Assembly (NCBI GenBank): GCA_910587635.1
Contig: CAJUNB010000003.1
Span: 91,204-155,203, forward strand
Reading direction: 5' to 3'
Length of the DNA stretch: 64,000 nucleotides
Source: an uncultured Lachnospiraceae bacterium
GTDB lineage: Bacteria > Bacillota > Clostridia > Lachnospirales > Lachnospiraceae
The position numbers were made by a program, and so were the translations under genes. Below, one piece after another: positions 27,312 through 36,016 of the stretch. Each line of letters starts with the position of its first letter. Within the stretch, counting starts at the first letter, position 1. The notes under the pieces were generated by a model. That model saw only the letters and a program-made list of their open reading frames with translations. It was not told where the DNA came from and searched no databases.

Positions 27312-28673
27312 TTAAGGAGAGAAGTTTAGCTTTTTCTTTATGACTTCTATTTTATTGCGAAGTTCCATGTCATCCACAATTTCCTCAGTGATCTTATTCA
27401 CACCGTGGATAATAGTAGTATGATCTTTTTTATTCAGCAGTTTTGCAATATTTGCAAAGGGGATATCGATTAAATTCCTGCAAAGATACATGACCACATG
27501 CCTTGGCTGGATCAGTTCCCCGTTTCTTTTTTTAGATGTAATATCAGAAGGACTGACGTTATAGTGTTCTGCTACCGTTTCCAGTATCAGAGTCGGAGTG
27601 ATAGTTTTTGCTTTTTCAGGATAGATAATATCCTTTAATGCTTCTTCTGCCGCTTCCATAGTCAGTTCATCTATTTTATTCAATCTGATGAATGCGATGA
27701 TCTTATTGAGAGCACCTTCCAATTCTCTGATATTTGATTTTATATTGGTAGCAATATAATCTAATATGTCATCACTGATGTCTTTATCAAAAGTTTCGGC
27801 ATTTTTACGTAATATTGCCATCTTTGTTTCATAGTTAGGTGCCTGAATGTCCGCTATGAGTCCCCATTCAAATCGAGAACGGAATCTTTCTTCCAGTGTT
27901 TCCATATCTTTTGGAGGCTTGTCAGAAGAAAGGATGATCTGTTTTCTTGCGGAATGGAGTACATTGAATGTGTGGAAAAATTCTTCCTGTGTACTTTCTT
28001 TTCCAATGATAAATTGAATATCATCGATCAGAAGAACATCTACAGTTCTATACTTTTCTCTTAAATTTGTCATGGCAGCGGCGTTACCGCTTCTGATGGA
28101 TTCAATTACTTCGTTTGTGAATTGTTCACTTGTAACATAGAGGATCTTCATATTGGGATTTTGTTCCAGTATGAAGTGACCTATGGAATGCATCAAATGA
28201 GTTTTTCCAAGTCCGGCTCCTCCATATAAATAGAGAGGATTGTATGTAACTCCAGGAGATTCTGCTACAGCCAGGGAAGCAGAATGGGCAAATTTATTAC
28301 TGCTTCCAACGACGAATGTATCGAATTTATATTTTGGATTCAGGTTTGAATTTTCATAGTTAATCAGATAATTTGGGTCTTTTGTTTCAGAAGACGTCTC
28401 TTCGCCTTCCTGGTCTTTTTCCAGGATAAAGGAAACATCATAATTGTGGTTCATCATTTCTGTAATTGTCACCTGAAAGTAACTCTTATATTTACCTGAA
28501 ATATATTTCAGCGCATGAGATTGATCAGAAGGTATAGAGACAATGACAGTATCGTTTTCTATTTTGTAAAATTTCAAAGGTGCAATCCATGTAGTATAGG
28601 AAATTTCTGACAGGTCATATTCCTTCCTGACAGTTTCTTTAATTGTTTCCCATTTGTCTCTTATATTTTCCAT
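27312..28673 (-). CDS. dnaA: Chromosomal replication initiator DnaA
   Basis: AAA+ initiator of 453 residues. Domain I is at the N-terminus, Walker A GGAGLGKTHL near 150-157, Walker B LLIDDIQF near 214, and the DNA-binding signature DHTTIIHGVNKI near 418. CAGGAG precedes the ATG with an 11-base spacer. Its promoter lies next to the box cluster upstream, so autoregulation by DnaA is likely. Confidence 0.98.
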   Translation of the reverse strand: MENIRDKWETIKETVRKEYDLSEISYTTWIAPLKFYKIENDTVIVSIPSDQSHALKYISGKYKSYFQVTITEMMNHNYDVSFILEKDQEGEETSSETKDPNYLINYENSNLNPKYKFDTFVVGSSNKFAHSASLAVAESPGVTYNPLYLYGGAGLGKTHLMHSIGHFILEQNPNMKILYVTSEQFTNEVIESIRSGNAAAMTNLREKYRTVDVLLIDDIQFIIGKESTQEEFFHTFNVLHSARKQIILSSDKPPKDMETLEERFRSRFEWGLIADIQAPNYETKMAILRKNAETFDKDISDDILDYIATNIKSNIRELEGALNKIIAFIRLNKIDELTMEAAEEALKDIIYPEKAKTITPTLILETVAEHYNVSPSDITSKKRNGELIQPRHVVMYLCRNLIDIPFANIAKLLNKKDHTTIIHGVNKITEEIVDDMELRNKIEVIKKKLNFSP

Positions 28674-28736
28674 TTTATTTTATTCTCCTGAAAAATATCC
28701 TGTGCTATCGAGTAAATGCCCAATATATTACCTTCT

Positions 28737-28765
28737 ATATTAACTGATAAATAAAAAAATATCAA
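28737..28765 (-). promoter_or_regulatory. dnaA promoter
   Basis: Minus-strand TTGATA (28760-28765) and TAATAT (28737-28742) with a 17-base spacer. The degenerate DnaA box at 28813-28821 lies about 50 bases upstream. Confidence 0.75.
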
Positions 28766-28812
28766 ATGATTTTAGAACGATAATGTGTATCTGACTTATG
28801 CTTTTTTAGATA

Positions 28813-28930
28813 TGTGGATAGTTAAGAAAAATGTTATAAACATAATTTTTCTTTATTACAGGAATCATTTGGAAGATTTTCACAGTTCGCTCTATAGTTA
28901 TTCACAATTTATTCACATTTTTGTGGATAA
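28813..28930. other. oriC: oriC DnaA-box cluster (dnaA-rpmH gap)
   Basis: The 363-base dnaA-rpmH gap is AT-rich and holds a tight box group: TGTGGATAG (28813-28821, one mismatch, minus), TTATTCACA (28898-28906, plus), TTATTCACA (28909-28917, plus) and perfect TGTGGATAA (28922-28930, minus). Two boxes are 2 bases apart and a third follows after 4 more. Gene orientation switches from mostly minus to mostly plus here, as expected at a bidirectional origin. Confidence 0.85.
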
Positions 28931-28966
28931 TATTGGGGAAAATGAAAATAAAAATATTTGATTTGC

Positions 28967-28995
28967 TTGACTTAAAACTATGTTTCTTATATAAT
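28967..28995 (+). promoter_or_regulatory. rpmH promoter
   Basis: TTGACT (28967-28972), 17-base spacer, TATAAT (28990-28995), 42 bases before the rpmH ATG. Strong match, fitting a ribosomal protein gene, and only 36 bases from the nearest DnaA box. Confidence 0.85.
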
Positions 28996-29036
28996 TGTAA
29001 CGATATTTTCCATAATTTGAAGGAGGTGTATTGTAT

Positions 29037-29171
29037 ATGAAAATGACATTTCAGCCAAAAAATAGACAGAGATCTAAAGTTCATGGTTTTCGTTCCAGAA
29101 TGAGTACGTCGGGAGGAAGAAAAGTCATAGCTGCCAGAAGAGCAAAAGGAAGAAAAAGATTGTCAGCGTAG
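29037..29171 (+). CDS. rpmH: 50S ribosomal protein L34
   Basis: A 44-residue, strongly basic protein with the L34 pattern MTFQPKNRQR, KVHGFRSRM and the tail GRKVIAARRAKGRKRLSA. AAGGAGGTG lies 10 bases before the ATG at 29037. A second ATG two codons on (29043) matches the usual L34 start but is farther from the ribosome site. First gene of the rpmH-rnpA-yidD-yidC-jag series. Confidence 0.97.
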   Translation: MKMTFQPKNRQRSKVHGFRSRMSTSGGRKVIAARRAKGRKRLSA

Positions 29172-29197
29172 GCCGCAGTTATGTGGCCTTTTTTTCA
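29171..29197 (+). terminator. Attenuator-like hairpin between rpmH and rnpA
   Basis: GGCCGC (from 29171) pairs with GTGGCC (one G-T pair) around a 6-base loop, followed by seven T. It begins on the last base of the rpmH stop codon and ends just before the rnpA ATG. Partial termination would give more L34 than RNase P protein. Confidence 0.75.
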
Positions 29198-29203
29198 CGG
29201 ATA

Positions 29204-29542
29204 ATGGAATCTTTAAAGAAAACAGCAGATTTCCGGAATGTTTATCATAATGGTAAATCATTAGCAAATAAGTATCTAGTAATGTATGTTATGGAAAATA
29301 ATCGGGAAAAGAACAGACTGGGAATTTCTGTCAGTAAAAAAGTCGGAAACAGTGTCGTAAGGCACCGTGTTACGAGGCTGATCCGGGAAAGCTATCGACT
29401 ACATGAAAATATATTTAATAGTGGTTTAGATATCGTAGTCATTGCAAGAATATGTGCGGCTGAGGTTTCTTATAGAGAAATCAAAAATGCCATGTTACAT
29501 TTGGGAAAACTTCATGGAATCAGTTCTTCCAGAAGTGTTTGA
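29204..29542 (+). CDS. rnpA: Ribonuclease P protein component
   Basis: Protein subunit of RNase P, 112 residues from the ATG at 29204, which matches the family start (MESLKKTADFRNVYHNGKS). The RNR-type motif is VRHRVTRLIRESYR. A GTG at 29183 is in frame but lies inside the attenuator stem and adds a non-homologous lead, so it is rejected. The ribosome site before 29204 is weak, consistent with low expression or coupling to rpmH. Confidence 0.94.
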   Translation: MESLKKTADFRNVYHNGKSLANKYLVMYVMENNREKNRLGISVSKKVGNSVVRHRVTRLIRESYRLHENIFNSGLDIVVIARICAAEVSYREIKNAMLHLGKLHGISSSRSV

Positions 29543-29549
29543 ATTTGTT

Positions 29550-29759
29550 ATGAAAGAAAGTTTGATTTTTATCATAAAAATTTATCAAAAATATGTATCC
29601 CCTCTGAAAAGAACAAGATGTCCCTATTTTCCCTGCTGTTCTCAATATGGGTTGGAGGCAGTTGAAAAATATGGAGTTTTAAAGGGCGGCATGCTTGCCG
29701 CCTGGCGGATACTCAGGTGTAATCCTTTTTCTAAAGGAGGATATGATCCTGTTCCTTAA
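29550..29759 (+). CDS. yidD: Membrane protein insertion efficiency factor YidD
   Basis: A 69-residue YidD with the IKIYQKYVSPLKR start and the three-Cys block CPYFPCCSQYGLEAVEKYG typical of the family. The ATG at 29550, 7 bases after the rnpA stop, matches the normal N-terminus. An earlier in-frame ATG at 29514 with GGGA upstream would add 12 residues and overlap rnpA. Thought to help YidC-dependent membrane insertion; it sits just upstream of yidC. Confidence 0.92.
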   Translation: MKESLIFIIKIYQKYVSPLKRTRCPYFPCCSQYGLEAVEKYGVLKGGMLAAWRILRCNPFSKGGYDPVP

Positions 29760-29806
29760 TTTAAGGATGGAAATCAATCGGTGACAAATGCGAGGAGGGC
29801 AAAAAA

Positions 29807-31141
29807 TTGTCATGTAGTATTTTATTGACGCAGCAGTCAGGTTTTCTGAGACCAATTGCTATTTTGTTGGGCTATCTGATGAATGGAATTTTTATTTTAT
29901 TGGATAAAATGGGGATTCCAAATACCGGTCTTGCTATTATTTTGTTTACGATCGTTATTTATGGATGTATGACACCTCTTACGATCAAGCAGCAAAAGTT
30001 TTCCAAGCTTTCTGCAAAAATGAATCCTGAACTTCAGGAAATACAAAAAAAATATAAAAATAAAAAAGATAATGATTCTGTTATGGCAATGAATGAAGAG
30101 ACAAGGGCGGTTTATGATAAATATGGTGTGTCTCCTACAGGAAGCTGTCTGCAGCTTTTAATTCAGATGCCAATTCTTTTTGCATTATATCGTGTTATTT
30201 ATTCTATGCCTGCTTATGTAAGACAAATCAGAGAAGCTTTTTTCCCTTTAGTGGACAAGATGATATTGAATAGTGAAGCATCCACATTTTTACAAGGTTT
30301 GGATACTTCTAAAATGTATGAAAAACAGTTTGCAAACGAGAATTTCATACAGGGTATTCAAAGTTATGTGGCAAGTACAATAAACTATGCTGAAAATGTA
30401 AAGAATTATGCGGCCAATACTTTTATTGATTGTTTGAATAAAATGTCATCTGAAAGTTGGAATGTATTGATATCGGATGGAAGATTTGCAGATTTTTCTT
30501 CTGATGCAGTTAACACGATGGAAAAGCTGAATGAGTACAATACTTTTCTTGGATTAAATATTGCGAATTCTCCATCTTTTATTATTAAAGACGCTTTTAC
30601 ATCGGGCGCTTATCTGATGATTTTTGCAGCATTGATGGTTCCTTTTCTGGCTGCTTTTACGCAGTGGTTAAATGTGAAATTAATGCCTCAGCCCGCTTCC
30701 AGTGGAAATGGGCAGCAGGATAGTGTGGCAGCTTCTATGAAGACAATGAATATGATGATGCCAATTATGTCAGCTGTTTTTTGCTTTACACTTCCAGCTG
30801 GTATGGGTATTTATTGGGTAGCTGGTGCGGTTGTCAGAAGTGTGCAGCAGGTACTTATCAATAAACATATTGATAAAATAGATATGGATGAAGTCATTAA
30901 AAAGAATCTGGAAAAAAGAGAAAAGAAACTGGAAAAGGCCGGAATTTCAGGAAAACAGCTCAACAATTATGCTTCTATGAGTACAAAAAAGATGAATGAT
31001 TCCAAGTCGAGATATACCCAGGAGGAAAAGGATGAATTGCTCAGAAAAGCAAGAGAAGCTTATGAGTTTCATAAAAAACCTGGCAGTATTACTGCAAAGG
31101 CAAATTTAGTAAAAGAGTATAATGAAAAAAATAACAGATAA
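29807..31141 (+). CDS. yidC: Membrane protein insertase YidC/OxaA
   Basis: Oxa1-family insertase of 444 residues in the cytoplasmic membrane. The conserved core begins YLMNGIFILLDKMGIPNTGLAI, and the later segment MNMMMPIMSAVFCFTLPAGMGIYW is the family's TM4-5 pattern. The middle extracellular region (about 150-250) is longer than in B. subtilis SpoIIIJ. The basic C-terminal tail may contact ribosomes. The TTG at 29807 lies 7-8 bases after GAGGAGGG; a later TTG is too far from it. Confidence 0.94.
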   Translation: MSCSILLTQQSGFLRPIAILLGYLMNGIFILLDKMGIPNTGLAIILFTIVIYGCMTPLTIKQQKFSKLSAKMNPELQEIQKKYKNKKDNDSVMAMNEETRAVYDKYGVSPTGSCLQLLIQMPILFALYRVIYSMPAYVRQIREAFFPLVDKMILNSEASTFLQGLDTSKMYEKQFANENFIQGIQSYVASTINYAENVKNYAANTFIDCLNKMSSESWNVLISDGRFADFSSDAVNTMEKLNEYNTFLGLNIANSPSFIIKDAFTSGAYLMIFAALMVPFLAAFTQWLNVKLMPQPASSGNGQQDSVAASMKTMNMMMPIMSAVFCFTLPAGMGIYWVAGAVVRSVQQVLINKHIDKIDMDEVIKKNLEKREKKLEKAGISGKQLNNYASMSTKKMNDSKSRYTQEEKDELLRKAREAYEFHKKPGSITAKANLVKEYNEKNNR

Positions 31142-31159
31142 AAACAGGAGGCAGATAAG

Positions 31160-31783
31160 ATGGAATTTATAGAAATAAGCGCGAAAACAGTTGATGATGC
31201 TATTACAGAAGCTTGTCAGAAATTTTCTGTAACAAGTGATAAACTGGAATATGAAGTAATTGAAGAAGGCTCTGCCGGATTTTTAGGACTTGGCTCCAAG
31301 TCTGCTGTTATTAAAGCAAGGGTGAAATCTTCTGTTAAAGATATTGCAAAGACATTTTTGAACGATGTATTTGAAGCAATGAAACTTACTGTAGTTATTG
31401 ATATTCGTTTTGATGAAGTGGAAAATATTATGGATATTGATTTAAGTGGAGATGAGATGGGTATTCTCATCGGAAAAAGAGGACAAACTCTTGATTCATT
31501 GCAGTATTTGACTTCTCTTGTTGTAAATAAGGATGTGGAAAATTATATTCATGTAAAAGTGGATACAGAAAATTACAGAAAAAGAAGAAAAGATACTCTT
31601 GAAAATCTGGCAAAAAATATTGCTTTTAAAGTAAAAAGAACAAAACGTGCGGTTTCACTGGAGCCAATGAATCCATATGAGAGAAGAATTATACATTCTG
31701 CTTTACAGAATGACAGATATGTAACGACTCACAGTGAAGGGGATGAGCCCTTCAGAAGAGTAGTAGTTACTTTGAAACGATAG
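31160..31783 (+). CDS. khpB: RNA-binding protein KhpB (Jag/EloR)
   Basis: Three domains in 207 residues: N-terminal Jag_N (MEFIEISAKTVDDAI), a KH domain with GILIGKRGQTLDSLQYL, and a C-terminal R3H domain with NPYERRIIHSAL. In pneumococcus KhpB pairs with KhpA and affects cell elongation and mRNA levels. Starts 18 bases after yidC, behind AGGAGG. Confidence 0.95.
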   Translation: MEFIEISAKTVDDAITEACQKFSVTSDKLEYEVIEEGSAGFLGLGSKSAVIKARVKSSVKDIAKTFLNDVFEAMKLTVVIDIRFDEVENIMDIDLSGDEMGILIGKRGQTLDSLQYLTSLVVNKDVENYIHVKVDTENYRKRRKDTLENLAKNIAFKVKRTKRAVSLEPMNPYERRIIHSALQNDRYVTTHSEGDEPFRRVVVTLKR

Positions 31784-31796
31784 TGGACAGGATAAG

Positions 31797-31834
31797 TCCG
31801 GCCGGTGTTTGTTGAAACCGGCCGGATGTTTTTT
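31797..31834 (+). terminator. Terminator between khpB and mnmE
   Basis: Arms CCGGCCGG (31798-31805) and CCGGCCGG (31818-31825), self-complementary and extended by TTT/AAA inside, followed by ATGTTTTTT. It lies only 22 bases before mnmE, with no room for a new promoter between them. Confidence 0.85.
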
Positions 31835-31856
31835 CTGTACGATTAGGAGATAGAAA

Positions 31857-33236
31857 ATGTCGGAAACAATAGCAGCAATAGCAACTGGACTATCACAGTC
31901 AGGTATCAGTATTATCAGAATAAGTGGCAGTGAAGCGATTTCTATTGGAGATAAAATTTTCAGGACGAAAATGAAAGATCATATTTTATTAGATGCAGAA
32001 AGCCATACAATTCATTATGGTTTTATTTATGATGGAAAAGAATTGATAGATGAAGTGATGGTTTCTGTTATGAAATCTCCCAGAAGTTATACAATGGAAG
32101 ATGTGGTGGAAATTAATTGTCATGGTGGAATTTTATTGACGAATCATATTTTAGAACTCGTATTAAAGAATGGAGCCAGGCTGGCGGATCCTGGAGAGTT
32201 TACAAAAAGAGCTTTTCTGAATGGACGTATTGATTTATCAAAAGCAGAAGCTGTAATGGATGTCATTACTTCTGAAAATGAAATTGCTTTGAAAACATCT
32301 GTCAGGCAGTTGAGAGGTTCTGTTTTTCATATCATTAAAAATTTGCGAGAAAAGATTATTTATGAAATTGCTTATATAGAATCTGCTCTTGATGATCCAG
32401 AACATATTAATATAGAAGGGTATGGAAAAAAATTATTATCTGTTTTAGAAGAATTGGTTTTTGATATTAAAAAACTTTTGGATAATGCCGATGATGGAAA
32501 AGTGATAAAAGAAGGCATCAAAACAGTTATTGTTGGAAAACCAAATGCGGGAAAGTCATCTTTACTTAATTTGCTAGTTGGAGAGGAAAAAGCAATTGTT
32601 ACAGATGTAGCAGGAACAACAAGAGATGCTCTGGAGCAATTTATCAAAATAAAGGGAATTGGATTGCATGTTATAGATACTGCAGGTATTCGTAAAACAG
32701 AAGATATTGTAGAGAAAATAGGTGTGGAAAAAGCGTTACAATTTACGGAGGAAGCTGATTTAATTTTATATGTGGTAGATGCTTCTGTTCCTTTGGATGA
32801 AAATGATTTTGAAATTTTTTCTTTGATTGAACAGAAGAATAAGATTATTTTATTAAATAAAACGGATCTTGTATCTGTTGTAACGGAAGAAATTATAAAA
32901 GAAAAATACAGTGGTAATTGTTCTGTTATCAAAGTATGTGCTACCGAGGGAGAAGGAATTGAAGAGTTACAAAATGAAGTACAAAAAATGTTTTTTGGTG
33001 GAAAGATATATTCTGATAATGAAATATATATTACAAATGTAAGACATAAGGAAGCTATTAGAAAGACCTATGAAAGTCTCCTTTTGGTAAAAGATAGTGT
33101 ATCTCTTGGGATGTCTGAAGATTTTTATTCGATAGATTTAATGGATGCCTATACTGCTCTCGGTACAGTGATTGGTGAGGAAGTAGGGGAAGATTTGGTT
33201 GATGAGATTTTTTCTAAATTTTGTATGGGAAAGTAA
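31857..33236 (+). CDS. mnmE: tRNA modification GTPase MnmE
   Basis: Makes cmnm5-type wobble uridines with MnmG. 459 residues: N-terminal folate-binding domain, helical domain and an inserted G domain with G1 GKPNAGKSS (near 227), DVAGTTRD, DTAGIRKTED and NKTDL. The C-terminal FCMGK carries the essential Cys. AGGAGAT precedes the ATG. Its stop lies 21 bases before the mnmG start. Confidence 0.97.
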   Translation: MSETIAAIATGLSQSGISIIRISGSEAISIGDKIFRTKMKDHILLDAESHTIHYGFIYDGKELIDEVMVSVMKSPRSYTMEDVVEINCHGGILLTNHILELVLKNGARLADPGEFTKRAFLNGRIDLSKAEAVMDVITSENEIALKTSVRQLRGSVFHIIKNLREKIIYEIAYIESALDDPEHINIEGYGKKLLSVLEELVFDIKKLLDNADDGKVIKEGIKTVIVGKPNAGKSSLLNLLVGEEKAIVTDVAGTTRDALEQFIKIKGIGLHVIDTAGIRKTEDIVEKIGVEKALQFTEEADLILYVVDASVPLDENDFEIFSLIEQKNKIILLNKTDLVSVVTEEIIKEKYSGNCSVIKVCATEGEGIEELQNEVQKMFFGGKIYSDNEIYITNVRHKEAIRKTYESLLLVKDSVSLGMSEDFYSIDLMDAYTALGTVIGEEVGEDLVDEIFSKFCMGK

Positions 33237-33257
33237 ATGAAGAGGAGTTTGAAGATA

Positions 33258-35186
33258 ATGGCTGAAATCAGAGAAAAAGTAGATGTATGCGTAATCGGCG
33301 CGGGACATGCAGGATGTGAAGCTGCTCTTGCCTGTGCCAGGCTTGGTTTGGAGACAGTCATTTTTACAGTGAGTGTAGACAGTATTGCTTTGATGCCATG
33401 TAATCCAAATATAGGCGGGTCTTCTAAAGGTCATCTTGTCCGTGAAGTGGATGCTCTTGGTGGTGAAATGGGAAAGAATATAGATAAAACTTTTATTCAA
33501 TCGAAAATGTTGAACAGATCGAAAGGACCTGCTGTTCATTCTCTCAGAGCACAGGCAGATAAAGCTGATTATACGCGAGAAATGCGTAGAGTGATTGAAA
33601 ATCAGGAGCACTTGACTGTGAAGCAGGCTGAAGTGTGTGAACTACTTTCAGAGAGTTATAAAGATAAAAATGGAATCATCGAGAAAAAGATAACGGGAGT
33701 AAAAATTTTCACAGGTGCTATCTATGAGAGTAAAGCCGTTATTCTTTGTACAGGGACTTACCTGAGGGCAAGATGTCTCTGTGGAGAAGCAATAACTTAT
33801 ACGGGACCAAATGGATTGCAGCCTGCCAATTATCTGACGGAATCTTTAAAAAATCTTGGAATAGAAATGCGTCGTTTTAAGACAGGTACTCCTGCCAGGA
33901 TGGACAGACGTTCCCTTGATTTTTCTAAAATGGAAGAACAGTTTGGAGATGAGAAAGTAGTTCCTTTTTCTTTTTCTACGAATCCTGAAGATGTGCAGAT
34001 AGATCAGGTATCTTGTTTTCTGACCTATACAAATGAGAAGACTCATGATATTATTCGGGCAAATTTGGATCGTTCTCCTATTTATGCGGGAATTATTGAA
34101 GGAACTGGTCCCAGATATTGTCCTTCTATTGAGGATAAAGTAGTTAAATTTTCTGACAAAGATAGGCATCAGGTATTTATTGAGCCGGAGGGATTACATA
34201 CAAATGAGATGTATATTGCCGGAATGTCTTCTTCACTTCCTGAAGATGTACAGCTTGCCATGTATCGAACAGTACCTGGATTGGAACATTGTAAAATAGT
34301 AAGAAATGCTTATGCCATAGAATATGATTGTATTAATTCTGTTCAATTAAAATCTACACTGGAGTTTAAAAAAGTGAAGGGACTTTTTAGTGCAGGACAA
34401 ATCAATGGAAGCAGTGGTTATGAAGAGGCTGCAGCTCAGGGGTTGATTGCAGGTATCAATGCTGCTATGGAAATTATGGGAAAGGAACCTTTTATTTTAG
34501 ATCGTTCAGAAGCTTATATTGGTGTATTGATTGATGATCTTGTGACGAAGGAGACGATGGAGCCTTATCGAATGATGACGTCCAGAGCGGAGTATCGCTT
34601 ATTACTTCGTCAGGATAATGCAGATTTGAGATTACGTCAAAAAGGTTTTAAAGCAGGTCTGGTAACGAAAGAGCAATTGGATAAGTTATTGGATAAGCGT
34701 AATAAAATAGAAATGGAAATAAATCGTTTAAAAAATACTGTCGTAGGTGCTTCCAAAAAAAATCAGGAGTTTTTGCAATCCTGTGGAAGTTCTATTTTGA
34801 AGACAGGCACAACACTTGCTGAATTAATGTGTCGTCCAGAATTATCTTATCATATTTTGGCTGAGATTGACAGCGAGAGGGAGAAGTCTTTACCTTTATC
34901 GGAAGATATTGTGGAACAGGTAGAAATAGAAATTAAATATGAAGGGTATATAGCCAGACAGCTTCGACAGGTAGAGCAGTATAAAAAAATGGAAAAGAAA
35001 AAAATTCCTGAAAATATCGATTATCATGATATACCCAGTCTTAGATTGGAAGCGAGACAAAAGCTGATTTCTTTTCATCCTTCTTCTGTTGGACAAGCCT
35101 CCAGAATATCGGGAGTTTCACCTGCAGATATATCTGTTTTACTTGTATATTTGGAACGTTTTCAAAGAGGAGAATCAAAGGAGTAA
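33258..35186 (+). CDS. mnmG: tRNA modification enzyme MnmG (GidA)
   Basis: FAD-dependent partner of MnmE, 642 residues. Dinucleotide-binding motif VIGAGHAGCEAA at 12-23, conserved CLCGEAITYTGPNG-type block with its Cys and the C-terminal MnmE-contact domain. The ATG at 33258 is chosen because GAGGAG (33242-33247) lies 10 bases upstream. The ATG at 33237, which abuts the mnmE stop, lies before this site. Confidence 0.97.
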   Translation: MAEIREKVDVCVIGAGHAGCEAALACARLGLETVIFTVSVDSIALMPCNPNIGGSSKGHLVREVDALGGEMGKNIDKTFIQSKMLNRSKGPAVHSLRAQADKADYTREMRRVIENQEHLTVKQAEVCELLSESYKDKNGIIEKKITGVKIFTGAIYESKAVILCTGTYLRARCLCGEAITYTGPNGLQPANYLTESLKNLGIEMRRFKTGTPARMDRRSLDFSKMEEQFGDEKVVPFSFSTNPEDVQIDQVSCFLTYTNEKTHDIIRANLDRSPIYAGIIEGTGPRYCPSIEDKVVKFSDKDRHQVFIEPEGLHTNEMYIAGMSSSLPEDVQLAMYRTVPGLEHCKIVRNAYAIEYDCINSVQLKSTLEFKKVKGLFSAGQINGSSGYEEAAAQGLIAGINAAMEIMGKEPFILDRSEAYIGVLIDDLVTKETMEPYRMMTSRAEYRLLLRQDNADLRLRQKGFKAGLVTKEQLDKLLDKRNKIEMEINRLKNTVVGASKKNQEFLQSCGSSILKTGTTLAELMCRPELSYHILAEIDSEREKSLPLSEDIVEQVEIEIKYEGYIARQLRQVEQYKKMEKKKIPENIDYHDIPSLRLEARQKLISFHPSSVGQASRISGVSPADISVLLVYLERFQRGESKE

Positions 35187-35189
35187 TAT

Positions 35190-35939
35190 ATGTCAATTGG
35201 AGAGAATATGGAAATATTGGATAGATATGATACTACATTTTTTGAAAAATCAATGGCTGCTCTATCTATTTCATTGGAAAAAAAGCAAATATGCCAATTT
35301 TTAACTTATTATGAAATTTTGACAGAGTGGAATTCTTTTATGAATTTAACTGCTATTACTGATTTTTCTGAGGTAGTCAGAAAGCATTTTATTGATAGTT
35401 TATTAGTTTTAAAATGTTTGGATTTCCAGAATGAAATGTCTTTAATTGATGTAGGTACAGGAGCTGGTTTTCCTGGCATTCCTCTTAAAATTATGGTACC
35501 TCATTTGCGGATTACTCTCTTGGATTCCCTACAAAAAAGAATTACTTTTTTAGAGGAAGTAATAAATAAGTTAGAATTAACAGATATTGAAGCAATACAT
35601 GGCAGAGCGGAAGACTTTGCAAAGTCTGGTAAATTACGGGAGAAATATGATTTTTGTGTTTCCAGAGCGGTATCCAATTTGTCTACACTTTCAGAATATT
35701 GTATTCCTTTTGTGAAAGTGGGAGGTATCTTTGTTGCTTATAAATCAGATAAGATAGAAGAGGAATTGAAGAGTGCTGATAAAGCATTCTCGTTACTGGG
35801 AGGTTTTTTGAAAGAAAAAGTAAATTTGATTCTGCCCGGTTCCAAAGAAAAAAGATGTATTCTGTTAATTGAAAAAAGAAAAAAGACACCTATGAAGTTT
35901 CCAAGAAAAGCTGGAGTACCTGCAAAAGAACCAATATAG
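35190..35939 (+). CDS. rsmG: 16S rRNA m7G527 methyltransferase
   Basis: GidB/RsmG, 249 residues. SAM-binding motif DVGTGAGFPGIPLKI near 85 and the family's later VSRAVSNLSTLSEY. It lies 3 bases after mnmG, behind AAAGGAG. Mutations in this gene class give low-level streptomycin resistance in other bacteria. Last gene of the mnmE-mnmG-rsmG unit. Confidence 0.96.
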   Translation: MSIGENMEILDRYDTTFFEKSMAALSISLEKKQICQFLTYYEILTEWNSFMNLTAITDFSEVVRKHFIDSLLVLKCLDFQNEMSLIDVGTGAGFPGIPLKIMVPHLRITLLDSLQKRITFLEEVINKLELTDIEAIHGRAEDFAKSGKLREKYDFCVSRAVSNLSTLSEYCIPFVKVGGIFVAYKSDKIEEELKSADKAFSLLGGFLKEKVNLILPGSKEKRCILLIEKRKKTPMKFPRKAGVPAKEPI

Positions 35940-35952
35940 ATAAATTTTAATT

Positions 35953-36004
35953 GCCCGCCAGAAGCAGATAAAGTACATCCGCCTTTGACGGGCTATTGGT
36001 GGGC
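35953..36004. repeat. Hairpin-forming sequence between convergent genes
   Basis: GCCCGCCA and TGGTGGGC (one G-T pair), with an inner GCCCG/CGGGC alternative pairing, lie between the convergent rsmG and hydrolase genes. There is no clear T-tract, so it may be a weak or factor-assisted terminator. Confidence 0.4.
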
Positions 36005-36016
36005 TTAGTAAATCAG

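Noticed and set aside
29442..29549. Longer yidD reading frame starting inside rnpA
   Set aside because: The extra residues overlap rnpA and do not match YidD, whose usual N-terminus begins at 29550.
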